From COE1 sp036310845 (GTDB taxonomy: Bacteria > Bacillota > Clostridia > Lachnospirales > Lachnospiraceae), in NCBI GenBank assembly GCA_036310845.1, contig JAXJRB010000055.1:1-29527 (forward strand): DNA of 29,527 nucleotides, in the 5' to 3' direction. The stretch's first letter is position 1. Each line of letters begins with the position of its first letter. The translations under genes were made by a program, and so were the position numbers. Positions 7,014 to 14,887 of this stretch are shown piece after piece. Below the pieces are notes generated by a model. The model had not been told where the DNA came from, ran no database searches, and saw only the letters and a list, made by a program, of their open reading frames with translations.

Positions 7014-7661
7014 ATGAGCAATGGATTAAGTAATATGAATGAATTATCAAGTATAACATATAGTACGCGATATAAAGAAAAAAACACGACTCCGGATAGT
7101 AAGCTTCTTGCATTTGGTACGGGATTCTTATTAGGATTGGTGTTTTTTTATTTTGCGGGAAAACAGTTGATTAAAGATGCTGGGATATTTTCACAGATGG
7201 ATATAGAGTCATTAAAAAATTTTTCTATAAATAGAAACGGTTATTTGTTGTATATTGCGGGGATTCGGATAAAACAATTTCTGTTTGTATTAATGTGTTC
7301 ATTAAGTATATGGGCAGGGTGCTTTCTTTATATGGTGCTTGGCTGGAGTGGATTTCAATTAGGGATTCTTGCGTATGCAGCAATGTATCAGCACGGTATA
7401 CGTGGGATGTTTTATTGCATTTTTATGCTTATGCCACATGGCATTTTCTATTTTGGGGCATTTGTCCAAGTTATGAATAAAAAGTTTAGAAGTGACAAAA
7501 AATATTACCATAAGAATATCAACATAACAAAAAGCAAAGAAATGAATATTGGAGAAAATGTGAAAACATTTTTCAAGATTTTAGTGTTGTTATGTTTAGG
7601 GATTCTGTCGGAAAGTTATATTAACCCTTGGCTTATGAAATGGATATTACTCTTTTTTTAA
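7014..7661 (+). CDS. spoIIM: Stage II sporulation protein M-like membrane protein
   Basis: This 215-residue integral membrane protein resembles SpoIIM, which with SpoIID and SpoIIP removes septal peptidoglycan and drives engulfment of the forespore. Hydrophobic segments are visible at about residues 30-48, 85-122 (two spans), 128-152 and 187-205. The GIRIKQFLFVLMC and MPHGIFYF stretches fit the DUF95/SpoIIM pattern, and length matches (about 200-215). Position between nudF and xerD is the conserved Firmicutes order. The start is uncertain: ATG 7014 lacks a good ribosome binding site, and ATG 7035 seven codons later is also possible. Presence points to a spore-forming ancestry. Confidence 0.82.
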   Translation: MSNGLSNMNELSSITYSTRYKEKNTTPDSKLLAFGTGFLLGLVFFYFAGKQLIKDAGIFSQMDIESLKNFSINRNGYLLYIAGIRIKQFLFVLMCSLSIWAGCFLYMVLGWSGFQLGILAYAAMYQHGIRGMFYCIFMLMPHGIFYFGAFVQVMNKKFRSDKKYYHKNINITKSKEMNIGENVKTFFKILVLLCLGILSESYINPWLMKWILLFF

Positions 7662-7691
7662 ATATATAGGGAGAAGAAAGATGTAAAAAGT

Positions 7692-7710
7692 AAAGAAGTG
7701 TAACTTCTTT
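7692..7710 (+). terminator. Weak hairpin after spoIIM
   Basis: AAAGAAGT (7692-7699) and ACTTCTTT (7703-7710) form an 8-bp stem with a GTA loop, followed by GTTG and not a T-run. It may end or slow transcription after spoIIM. The rest of the 7662-7800 spacer shows no gene. Confidence 0.35.
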
Positions 7711-7811
7711 GTTGAAAGTAAGAGCCTATATTTAGTAAAAACGGAATATAAAAATCAATATGTAGAGATGTCTGAAAAATAAAACGAAATATTTAAAAAA
7801 GCAGAAAAAAG

Positions 7812-7843
7812 TATTTGATTTTATGTAAAATCAAATATATAAT
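7812..7843 (+). promoter_or_regulatory. xerD promoter with built-in perfect palindrome
   Basis: TTGATT (7815-7820) and TATAAT (7838-7843) are 17 bp apart, forming a good sigma-A promoter about 55 bp before xerD. The segment 7812-7837 is a perfect palindrome of two 12-bp arms (TATTTGATTTTA and its complement) around TG. It covers the -35 box and the whole spacer, abutting the -10 box. This is the geometry of a repressor operator, so xerD may be controlled by a dimeric DNA-binding protein. The palindrome and boxes are seen directly; the regulator is unknown. Confidence 0.65.
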
Positions 7844-7900
7844 AGAGATAGGCATAAGGGGTAAATTAAATACTTTATGAGGAGGGTTTTCAAACAATTT

Positions 7901-8785
7901 ATGGAAAGAGAAATTATGAACTTTATTTCTTATTTACATAATATAAAGAAAACTTCAAATAATACTGAACTATCATACAAGAGGGACTTAGGCAAGATGC
8001 GCCAGTATTTAGAAGAGAATGGAATTAGTGGACTGAATGATATTACAGAAGAAGTATTAGATTCCTATATTGTGTATTTAGAAGAGAACCAGTTTGCCGC
8101 AGCAACAATATCAAGAAATATTGCATCTATTAAAGCGTTCTTTCATTATTTAGCAAAGGAAGCAGTCATTGAGAAAGATATTTCTGTAGGGTTGAAGGCG
8201 CCAAAAATTGAAAAAAAGATGCCTGAGATTTTGACACCAGAAGAAGTTATTTGGTTGTTAGAGCAGCCAAAGGGGGATACCCCAAAAGAAATTCGCGACA
8301 AGGCTATGTTAGAGCTTTTGTATGCGACAGGAATTCGCGTGACGGAACTGATTACCCTAAAAGTTTCCGATGTAAACTTACAGATGGGATTTATCGTCTG
8401 TAGAGATGGCAGTAAGGAGAGAGTGATTCCTTTTGGTGCTGCTGCCAAAAAAGCAATGACTAATTACTTGGACAAGGCACGAAATGTAATGTTATTTGAT
8501 CTTCAGTCAGATATCCTTTTTGTAAACTGTTCTGGACAACCTATGAGCAGACAAGGATTTTGGAAACTGATAAAATACTATGCAAAGAAAGCAGGAATTA
8601 TGGCTGATATTACCCCACATACACTGCGTCACTCATTTGCAGCACATCTTGTGGAAAATGGTGCAGATTTGAGAAGTGTTCAAGAGATGCTTGGACATTC
8701 TGATATTTCCACAACACAAGTATATGCTACATTGACTCATAATAGAATTCGTGAAGTCTATTCGAAAGCACATCCAAGAGGATAG
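7901..8785 (+). CDS. xerD: Tyrosine recombinase XerD
   Basis: XerD acts with XerC at dif near the terminus to resolve chromosome dimers before division. From ATG 7901 the product has 294 residues, the usual size. An N-terminal SAM-like domain (1-105, with SYKRDLGKMRQYLEENG) precedes the catalytic domain. Catalytic residues are all present: Arg146 (ATGIRVTE), Lys172, His240 and Arg243 (HTLRHSF), His266 (LGHSDIS) and Tyr275 (TTQVYATLTH). The frame is also open to ATG 7877, but a GAGGAGGG site at 7879-7886 lies inside that extension and serves a start further on; its 14-nt gap to 7901 is somewhat long. No partner gene is adjacent. Location after spoIIM and the ending HPRG match chromosomal XerD and not an element integrase. 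Confidence 0.92.
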   Translation: MEREIMNFISYLHNIKKTSNNTELSYKRDLGKMRQYLEENGISGLNDITEEVLDSYIVYLEENQFAAATISRNIASIKAFFHYLAKEAVIEKDISVGLKAPKIEKKMPEILTPEEVIWLLEQPKGDTPKEIRDKAMLELLYATGIRVTELITLKVSDVNLQMGFIVCRDGSKERVIPFGAAAKKAMTNYLDKARNVMLFDLQSDILFVNCSGQPMSRQGFWKLIKYYAKKAGIMADITPHTLRHSFAAHLVENGADLRSVQEMLGHSDISTTQVYATLTHNRIREVYSKAHPRG

Positions 8786-8795
8786 GAATTGAAAT

Positions 8796-8828
8796 AAAAA
8801 AGCAACCAATGAAACTGGTTGCTTTTTT
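8796..8828 (+). terminator. Terminator of xerD
   Basis: AAAAAAGCAACCA (8796-8808) pairs perfectly with TGGTTGCTTTTTT (8816-8828) around a 7-nt loop, ending in a run of six T. It is a classic intrinsic terminator starting 11 bases after the xerD stop. The A-run on the other arm lets it work in both directions. Confidence 0.92.
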
Positions 8829-8865
8829 ATTCGTAGAAAAATGCTGTAGCGTAGTGGCAGTTAGT

Positions 8866-8890
8866 AAAGAATTTGCAGCGCAAATTCTTT
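8866..8890 (-). terminator. Hairpin downstream of aroF
   Basis: AAAGAATTTGC (8866-8876) and GCAAATTCTTT (8880-8890) form a perfect 11-bp stem with an AGC loop, 28 bases past the stop of the leftward DAHP synthase gene. On the minus strand only three T follow, so it may be a weak terminator backed up by the stronger bidirectional hairpin at 8796-8828. Confidence 0.6.
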
Positions 8891-8918
8891 TAGTGCAAGC
8901 TGCTGAGCAAACACTTTT

Positions 8919-9947
8919 TTATTCACAATCTGCAAGATAGTACAGAAGATCTTCCGTGTCTTTCCATCCAAGACAAGGGTCGGTAATAGACTTTCCGTAG
9001 ATATGTTCTCCAATTTTTTGACAGCCTTCTTCCAAGTAACTTTCAATCATAACACCTTTAACGAGATGATGAATATCATTACTCAATTTTCTGGAATGCA
9101 TGATTTCTTTTACAATACGAACCTGCTGTTCATGCTTTTTGCCAGAATTGTTATGATTAGCATCTACGATGCACGCTGGGTTAATTAAGTCCCGTTCGTT
9201 ATATTTTTCTAATAGTAGGTTTAAATCTTCATAATGGTAATTTGGAAGACTGTTGCCATGCTTATTCACGGCGCCACGTAGTATGGTATGCGCCAGAGGG
9301 TTTCCTTCTGTTGTTACTTCCCATCCGCGGTAGATAAATGGATGAGACTGCTGTGCAGCATATACAGAGTTAAGCATAACACTTAAATCACCACTGGTAG
9401 GATTTTTCATACCTGCCGGAACATCAAAACCGCTAACAACTAATCTGTGTTGTTGATCCTCAACGGAACGAGCGCCTATTGCGACATAGGAAAGAATGTC
9501 GGATACATATCCCCAGTTTTCAGGATAAAGCATTTCATCAGCAGCGGTAAGTTCAGAGACGTCCATTGCGTGAAGCTGCATCTTACGCATTGCAATTAAG
9601 CCTTGAAGAAAATCAGTTCCTTTTTCTGGGTCAGGCTGGTGTACGATTCCTTTGTAACCTTCTCCGGTGGTACGTGGTTTGTTTGTATAGATTCTTGGAA
9701 TTAGAATCAGCTTATCTTTAACTTTTTCATTGACTTTAGCAAGTCTTGATACATACTCACAAACAGCATCTTCGTTGTCGGCAGAACATGGACCTACGAT
9801 AACAAGAAATTTATTGCTTTCTCCAGTGAAAACTTTTTTTATTTCGTTATCTCGATTCTTTTTTAATTCTTGTAATTGAGTGGAAAGAGGAAATTGATCC
9901 TTTATTTCGTCAGGTGTAGGTAATTTTCTAATATATTCAAAGCTCAT
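8919..9947 (-). CDS. aroF: 3-deoxy-7-phosphoheptulonate synthase (class I)
   Basis: The enzyme joins phosphoenolpyruvate and erythrose-4-phosphate to DAHP, the first step of the shikimate pathway to aromatic amino acids. The 342-residue product matches the class I alpha (AroF/G/H) type in length. It shows VGPCSADNEDAV (residues 51-62), PRIYTNKPRTTGEGYKG in the PEP-binding region, the KNPTSGDLSVMLNS segment, IVDANHNNSGK near the metal site and the ending segment with IYGKSITDPCLGW. Such enzymes are usually feedback-inhibited by an aromatic amino acid; which one cannot be told. The start ATG 9947 has a GGAGG site 11 nt upstream, and the AroF/G/H symbol choice is arbitrary. It lies 38 bp after the SpoVB-like gene on the same strand, so the two may be cotranscribed. 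Confidence 0.94.
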   Translation of the reverse strand: MSFEYIRKLPTPDEIKDQFPLSTQLQELKKNRDNEIKKVFTGESNKFLVIVGPCSADNEDAVCEYVSRLAKVNEKVKDKLILIPRIYTNKPRTTGEGYKGIVHQPDPEKGTDFLQGLIAMRKMQLHAMDVSELTAADEMLYPENWGYVSDILSYVAIGARSVEDQQHRLVVSGFDVPAGMKNPTSGDLSVMLNSVYAAQQSHPFIYRGWEVTTEGNPLAHTILRGAVNKHGNSLPNYHYEDLNLLLEKYNERDLINPACIVDANHNNSGKKHEQQVRIVKEIMHSRKLSNDIHHLVKGVMIESYLEEGCQKIGEHIYGKSITDPCLGWKDTEDLLYYLADCE

Positions 9948-9985
9948 TGTAGGTTTTCCTCCGTAGATTTATTATTACAAACAGT

Positions 9986-11332
9986 CTAATTATATATGAT
10001 ATATTTCCGCAAGGCAAGAATTAATAGAGAGTCCAATAAAATCTGTCCGCAAAGAATTCCATATAGATAACCGGCAAAACCAAATATCGGAACAGCAAAA
10101 AAAACAAAGAGTAGGCGACAGCCTAAAGCAAGCAGACTGAAGAAAAAGGTAAGAGTATTTTTGCCTAATCCATGTAATATGCTATTTAACATACCGGATA
10201 AATAAAGAAAGGGGCAGGCAAAGGATAGAGCGCGTATCTGTTTGGCGGCTTCTGCATTATGAAAAAGCAGGTTTCCAATTGTGTCAGCAAAAATGAAAAG
10301 AAAAAACATAAATGACAGGCCGAGTAGTAGGCATAAGAAAATCGTAAAAATAATGGCTTGTTTAATGCGTCGTTTATGATTGGTGGCCTGTTGCTCGGAG
10401 ATGTAAGGTAGAAGGAGACTTCCTGCGGATCCGGTCAAAGCACAAGGAAACATAATGAGAGGGAATGCCATTCCGGAAAAAATACCATAAATGGATAGTG
10501 ATTGAGAGGAAGTTAATCCGCTTTTAATAAGCATCTGTGGGAGCTGTATAGTTTCTAGAGTGGAAAGCAAACTCACGCAGACACGGTTTAGGCTTAGTGG
10601 TGTTGCTAAATAAAGAAGCTCTTTTCCTTTTTTAAAAGAAATCATACTGGTTGTTACTATGGAGTTTTGGTTGCTGCTTTCACAGAGTAAAAAAATGCAA
10701 GAAAATACTGCAGAAGTGCATTCGCCAATAAAAATGCCTACACAACAGACTGCCAGCGGGAGCTTTGCATGATGATTTAGAGAAAAAGTGTATAGAAAAT
10801 AAACGCTAAGTACACGGAAGCCTTGTTCTACTAACAGGGAAAGTGCAGGGATAGCAGCCTTTTTTTGAGCGTAAAAATAGCCGTTTAGGCAGGTGTGTAA
10901 GGAGGCAAGAGGAAAAGAAAGTGATGTAATACGGAGTAAAATGGTACACCTTTCTTCATGTAAAAAATGAGTAGCGATGATAGGGGCGCAGTGAAAAATT
11001 GTAAATGTCATAAGGGTGGAGAGTGTAATAGAAAAAACAAGCCCTGTGTATAAATAGCTATATTTGTGTTCTTTTTTTTCAGAACCACAAGCGGCGACCT
11101 GCCTGGTGATAGCGTTTTGTAGGCCGGCAGCACAAAGAGAATGTGTTAGCATCATAATAGGGGATATCAAGCCAATGATGCCCAGTCCTTCTTCGTGAAA
11201 GATTCTTGCTAGAAAGATTTTGTAGAAAAAACCGATAATTTTGGTTAAAAAACCAGCTAGGGTAAGAAGTATGGTGCCGATGAAGAAAGGGTTTTTAAAA
11301 TAACCTATAATTTTAACTTGATTTTTTTGCAT
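9986..11332 (-). CDS. SpoVB-like MOP-family lipid flippase
   Basis: A 448-residue integral membrane protein with at least 12 hydrophobic segments, of the polysaccharide-exporter branch of the MOP superfamily (SpoVB, MurJ, RfbX-like). The opening (LTLAGFLTKIIGFFYKIFLARIFHEEGLG) contains the Gly-Phe-Tyr-Lys pattern, followed by the acidic Glu-Gly-Leu-Gly turn, which is characteristic of SpoVB relatives. SpoVB is needed for spore cortex formation, and members move lipid-linked sugar precursors across the membrane. At 448 residues it is shorter than Bacillus SpoVB (about 518) but whole, as the C-terminal membrane segments are present. Start ATG 11332 has an AGGTG site. Substrate is inferred; it could equally be a flippase for another cell-wall or capsule precursor. 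Confidence 0.85.
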   Translation of the reverse strand: MQKNQVKIIGYFKNPFFIGTILLTLAGFLTKIIGFFYKIFLARIFHEEGLGIIGLISPIMMLTHSLCAAGLQNAITRQVAACGSEKKEHKYSYLYTGLVFSITLSTLMTFTIFHCAPIIATHFLHEERCTILLRITSLSFPLASLHTCLNGYFYAQKKAAIPALSLLVEQGFRVLSVYFLYTFSLNHHAKLPLAVCCVGIFIGECTSAVFSCIFLLCESSNQNSIVTTSMISFKKGKELLYLATPLSLNRVCVSLLSTLETIQLPQMLIKSGLTSSQSLSIYGIFSGMAFPLIMFPCALTGSAGSLLLPYISEQQATNHKRRIKQAIIFTIFLCLLLGLSFMFFLFIFADTIGNLLFHNAEAAKQIRALSFACPFLYLSGMLNSILHGLGKNTLTFFFSLLALGCRLLFVFFAVPIFGFAGYLYGILCGQILLDSLLILALRKYIIYN

Positions 11333-11540
11333 AGAACACCTGCAGAGATAGAGAATCTTCCTAATATTTTATGGAAAGATAAGGAGAATATGTTAAAATA
11401 ATAAATGTTATTAAAAGAATTTATGCTGGTGAAAGATTATAATTTGTTATATGATATGGAAGAGTTGCGTTAAAATGAAAGAAATCGTGGAATAAAAGAT
11501 TATAGAATGAGAATATAGAATTGATAGAAGGGAAAAAGAA

Positions 11541-12620
11541 ATGGCAAAAAAGGTTGTAGTTGGTATGTCTGGTGGCGTTGATTCCTCGGTAGCTGCTTAT
11601 TTACTAAAAAAACAAGGATATGATGTGATAGGTGTTACGATGCAGATTTGGCAGGATGAAGAACAAACCGTTTTAGAGGAAAATGGCGGATGCTGTGGAT
11701 TGAGTGCTGTTGATGATGCGCGACGTGTTGCGGAAAAACTGAATATTCCCTATTACGTAATGAATTTTAAACAGGAATTTAAGAATTGTGTGATTAATCC
11801 TTTTGTAGAAGATTATTTGCATGGAAGGACGCCGAATCCATGCATTCTTTGCAATCGCTATGTAAAGTGGGAAGCACTTTTGCAGCGCAGTCTTGCTTTG
11901 GGGGCTGACTATATAGCGACGGGACATTATGCAAGAGTTACACAGCTTAAAAACGGAAGATATGTGATTCGTAATTCGGTAACGGCAAAAAAAGACCAGA
12001 CCTATGCCTTGTACAATTTGACGCAAGAACAGCTTGTGCATACACTTATGCCTGTAGGCGATTATGAAAAAGATGAAATTCGCAAAATGGCAGAAGAGAT
12101 TGGTCTGAATGTGGCGACAAAGCCGGATAGTCAAGATATTTGCTTTGTTCCGGATAATGATTATGCAGCTGTAATAAAAAGAGAAGCAGCGGATAGAGTG
12201 CCAAAACCGGGTAATTTTGTGACGGCAGATGGAAAAGTGCTAGGACAGCATAAGGGGATTATCCATTATACAGTAGGGCAGCGAAAAGGATTAAATCTTG
12301 CAATGGGGTATCCGGTATTTGTAACAGCAATAAGACCGGATACAAATGAGGTAGTAATCGGAGAGGCTCAAGAGGTGTTTACAGATTCTTTGATTTGTAA
12401 TCAAATAAATTTTATGGCGGTAGAAGATATTAATGAGCCAATAGAGGTTATCGCCAAAATCAGATATTCACATGCAGGTTCGCCATGTACATTGCAAAGG
12501 ATAGAGGATGGTAGTGTGAAATGTACATTTCACGAACCGGTAAGAGCAGTAACGCCGGGGCAGGCAGTAGTGTTTTATCAGGATGATTATGTGTTTGGAG
12601 GCGGAACGATTATTCGATAA
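11541..12620 (+). CDS. mnmA: tRNA-specific 2-thiouridylase MnmA
   Basis: MnmA puts sulfur on C2 of uridine 34 in the anticodon of tRNA for Lys, Glu and Gln, using ATP to activate the base and a persulfide as sulfur donor. The 359 residues are the family length. Residues 10-16 (SGGVDSS) form the PP-loop ATP site; Cys104 in PCILCNRYVKW and Cys201 in DSQDICFVPDNDY are the two catalytic cysteines; TGHYAR (127-132) and KKDQTYALYNL (150-160) are further signature motifs. The C-terminal PUA-like region ends in FGGGTIIR, typical of the family. The gene has a purine-rich site (AGAAGGG) before ATG 11541 and stands alone between the divergent SpoVB-like gene and a convergent phosphatase gene. The 208-bp spacer before it should hold divergent promoters, though I could not fix them. 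Confidence 0.96.
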   Translation: MAKKVVVGMSGGVDSSVAAYLLKKQGYDVIGVTMQIWQDEEQTVLEENGGCCGLSAVDDARRVAEKLNIPYYVMNFKQEFKNCVINPFVEDYLHGRTPNPCILCNRYVKWEALLQRSLALGADYIATGHYARVTQLKNGRYVIRNSVTAKKDQTYALYNLTQEQLVHTLMPVGDYEKDEIRKMAEEIGLNVATKPDSQDICFVPDNDYAAVIKREAADRVPKPGNFVTADGKVLGQHKGIIHYTVGQRKGLNLAMGYPVFVTAIRPDTNEVVIGEAQEVFTDSLICNQINFMAVEDINEPIEVIAKIRYSHAGSPCTLQRIEDGSVKCTFHEPVRAVTPGQAVVFYQDDYVFGGGTIIR

Positions 12621-12634
12621 AGAAAATGGTAATA

Positions 12635-12672
12635 AAACAGGCAGGTTGCGACTATTTGCAATCTGCCTGTTT
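12635..12672. terminator. Bidirectional terminator between mnmA and PHP gene
   Basis: AAACAGGCAGGTTGC (12635-12649) pairs with GCAATCTGCCTGTTT (12658-12672), 15 positions with one G-T mismatch and an 8-nt loop. It stands between two convergent genes, 14 bases after mnmA and 9 bases after the end of the leftward gene. The A/T outer edges are short in both directions. Confidence 0.8.
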
Positions 12673-12681
12673 AAGGATATG

Positions 12682-13500
12682 TTATAATTTGATATATTCA
12701 GGAACGCGTCCTTCGAAAATAGTATAATATTTGAAACCGCATTCGGTTAAAATGTCACTTGCCTTGTCAAAGGAATATCCTATTTTGTCAGGTGTGTGTG
12801 CATCGGAACCAATGGTGATGATTTCACCACCGAGTTCTTTATATCTCTTTAAAATGTCAATACATGGATTGGGTTGGTTAAGTCCGTAGTGGAAGCCACC
12901 AGTGTTTAACTCAATACCTTTTTCCTGTTCTAATATAGAGAGTAGAATCTTGTCGAAAACATCTTTATGCTTTAAATAGGTGTAGTTGTTGTTTTTGGTT
13001 GGACCATAGCGGACAACGTAATCAAGATGACCGTATACATCAAAATATGGAAGCTTTTTGACACTTTCGAGAACGGATTCAAAATACTCGTGATGCGCTT
13101 CGTCTTCATCTCTGCCTTCAAAAAAGGAAGGGTAATAAGGGTCTTTTCTGTTACAAATATGAGTAGAACCAATGATGAAGTCAAATTCATGCGCTTTATA
13201 ATAAATAGCAAGGTCTCTCTTTATATGAGGTTGTAGCCCAAGCTCAATACCAAAACGGATATTAATATCATTGCTATATTTTGCTTTCAAATTTAATAAA
13301 TCATATAAATAGGAATCTGTATTGATTTCAAAACATCCCTGATCTTCCTCTTTGGAATAAATATAATCAGGATCGTAGTGCTCTGTAAAGCAAATGTGTG
13401 TTAAACCAAGGCTGATTGCTTTTTGCACCATCTCTTCCATGGGGGTATTACTATCGCCGGAGAAGCTGGAGTGCAGATGGAAATCTGTTTTTATAGCCAT
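12682..13500 (-). CDS. Histidinol-phosphatase, HisJ/PHP family
   Basis: A 272-residue PHP-domain phosphoesterase. HisJ-type members remove phosphate from histidinol phosphate in histidine synthesis. The start DFHLHSSFSGDS gives the His8 and His10 metal ligands; FTEHYD (38-43) is the second motif; ELGLQPH, IIGSTHICN and GSDAHTP further on supply other ligands of the trinuclear metal site. Length matches Bacillus HisK/HisJ (about 268). Start ATG 13500 has a strong AAGGAGG site seven bases upstream. No other his gene is in view, so the substrate is inferred from overall similarity; a different phosphate ester is possible. Confidence 0.85.
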   Translation of the reverse strand: MAIKTDFHLHSSFSGDSNTPMEEMVQKAISLGLTHICFTEHYDPDYIYSKEEDQGCFEINTDSYLYDLLNLKAKYSNDINIRFGIELGLQPHIKRDLAIYYKAHEFDFIIGSTHICNRKDPYYPSFFEGRDEDEAHHEYFESVLESVKKLPYFDVYGHLDYVVRYGPTKNNNYTYLKHKDVFDKILLSILEQEKGIELNTGGFHYGLNQPNPCIDILKRYKELGGEIITIGSDAHTPDKIGYSFDKASDILTECGFKYYTIFEGRVPEYIKL

Positions 13501-13613
13501 TGAAAAACCTCCTTAATTTTGTGCTGGTTAAAAAAAATATCTTTTTTTATCGTATCACAAACATTCGCTTTTGAACAGAAGAAGAAGTTTTTTTGTTTTT
13601 TTCAAAATATGTC

Positions 13614-13642
13614 TTGAATTTTGCGGCATAATTAGGTAGAAT
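13614..13642 (+). promoter_or_regulatory. Promoter of gap
   Basis: TTGAAT (13614-13619), a 17-bp spacer and TAGAAT (13637-13642) form a good sigma-A promoter. The 5' leader to the gap start is about 105 nt, ending in an AGGAGG site. The leader contains no obvious hairpin or riboswitch. This is the likely main promoter for gap and, by readthrough, pgk and tpiA. Confidence 0.7.
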
Positions 13643-13753
13643 GAACTTGCTGATAAAATTTTGTCAATCATTCATATTTTAGCTCGCTTTGATGTGGGTG
13701 ATTAGGACAAGATAATGAGGATAATAATTTATCTATTTTAGGAGGAAATTAAC

Positions 13754-14767
13754 ATGGCAGTAAGAGTAGCAATCAATGGTTTTGGTCGTATTGGTCGTCT
13801 TGCATTCAGACAGATGTTCGATGCAGAGGGATACGAAGTAGTAGCAATCAATGACTTAACAAGTCCTGAAATGCTTGCTCACTTATTAAAATATGATACA
13901 GCACAGGGCAAATATAAGTATGCTGAAACTGTAGAGTACGGTGAGGACTCTATCACAGTTAACGGAAAGAAGATTACAATCTACGCTAAGGCTAACGCAG
14001 CTGAGCTTCCTTGGGGAGAATTAAACGTAGATGTAGTATTAGAGTGTACAGGATTCTATACATCTAAGGACAAGGCTTCTGCTCATATCACAGCAGGTGC
14101 TAAGAAGGTTGTTATTTCTGCTCCAGCAGGAAATGATCTTCCTACAATTGTTTACAATGTAAACCATAATACATTAACAAAGGAAGATACAGTTATTTCT
14201 GCAGCTTCTTGTACAACAAACTGTTTAGCTCCTATGGCTAAGGCACTTAACGATTTAGCTCCAATTCAGTCTGGTATCATGACAACAGTTCATGCTTACA
14301 CAGGTGATCAGATGATCCTTGATGGACCACAGAGAAAGGGCGACAAGAGACGTGCTCGTGCTGGTGCTCAGAATATCGTTCCTAACTCAACAGGTGCAGC
14401 TAAGGCTATCGGCTTAGTTATCCCAGAGTTAAATGGCAAGTTAATCGGTTCTGCACAGCGTGTACCAACCCCTACAGGATCTACAACAATCTTAGTTGCA
14501 GTTGTTAAGGGTAACGTAACAAAGGATCAGGTTAATGCAGCTATGAAGGCAGCAGCTACAGATTCTTACGGATATAACACAGATGAAATCGTTTCTTCTG
14601 ACGTTATCGGTATGACATATGGTTCTTTATTCGATGCTACACAGACAATGGTAGCTCCTATGGAGAATGGTGATACTCAGGTACAGGTTGTTTCTTGGTA
14701 TGATAACGAGAACAGCTACACATCTCAGATGGTTAAGACAATTAAGTACTTCGCTGAGTTAGCTTAA
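13754..14767 (+). CDS. gap: Glyceraldehyde-3-phosphate dehydrogenase
   Basis: GAPDH oxidises glyceraldehyde-3-phosphate with NAD and phosphate to 1,3-bisphosphoglycerate. The 337 residues match the family. NGFGRIGR (8-15) is the NAD-binding loop, Asp34 (AINDLT) points to NAD rather than NADP, Cys153 in SAASCTTNCLAPM is the thiolate nucleophile and His180 (TTVHAYTGDQ) its partner. The ending SWYDNENSYTSQMVKT is typical. An AGGAGG site precedes ATG 13754. Codon choice is strongly biased (Lys mostly AAG, many C-ending codons) compared with flanking genes, as expected for a very highly expressed gene. pgk follows after a terminator hairpin. Confidence 0.98.
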   Translation: MAVRVAINGFGRIGRLAFRQMFDAEGYEVVAINDLTSPEMLAHLLKYDTAQGKYKYAETVEYGEDSITVNGKKITIYAKANAAELPWGELNVDVVLECTGFYTSKDKASAHITAGAKKVVISAPAGNDLPTIVYNVNHNTLTKEDTVISAASCTTNCLAPMAKALNDLAPIQSGIMTTVHAYTGDQMILDGPQRKGDKRRARAGAQNIVPNSTGAAKAIGLVIPELNGKLIGSAQRVPTPTGSTTILVAVVKGNVTKDQVNAAMKAAATDSYGYNTDEIVSSDVIGMTYGSLFDATQTMVAPMENGDTQVQVVSWYDNENSYTSQMVKTIKYFAELA

Positions 14768-14827
14768 TCTGTAACGAGGAAAGTAAACAGACGACTGCGT
14801 AGCAGATATTTGTTAAAATGAAGACCT

Positions 14828-14863
14828 AAAAAGGTCCGGTCTTATAGGACTGGACCTTTTTTT
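14828..14863 (+). terminator. Terminator/attenuator between gap and pgk
   Basis: AAAAAGGTCCGGTC (14828-14841) pairs with GACTGGACCTTTTT (14848-14861), with one G-T mismatch and a 6-nt loop, followed by more T. The pgk ribosome binding site begins only 12 bases later and no promoter is visible in between. The hairpin therefore probably lets a fraction of transcripts through, setting gap above pgk and tpiA. Confidence 0.85.
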
Positions 14864-14887
14864 GGATTATAAATGGAGGATAAAGAA

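Noticed and set aside
11673..12134. Leftward 153-codon ORF inside mnmA
   Set aside because: It lies entirely opposite conserved MnmA motifs, with no start signals of its own.
13643..13753. Riboswitch in the gap leader
   Set aside because: The leader is short and AT-rich with no hairpin or recognisable aptamer motif.
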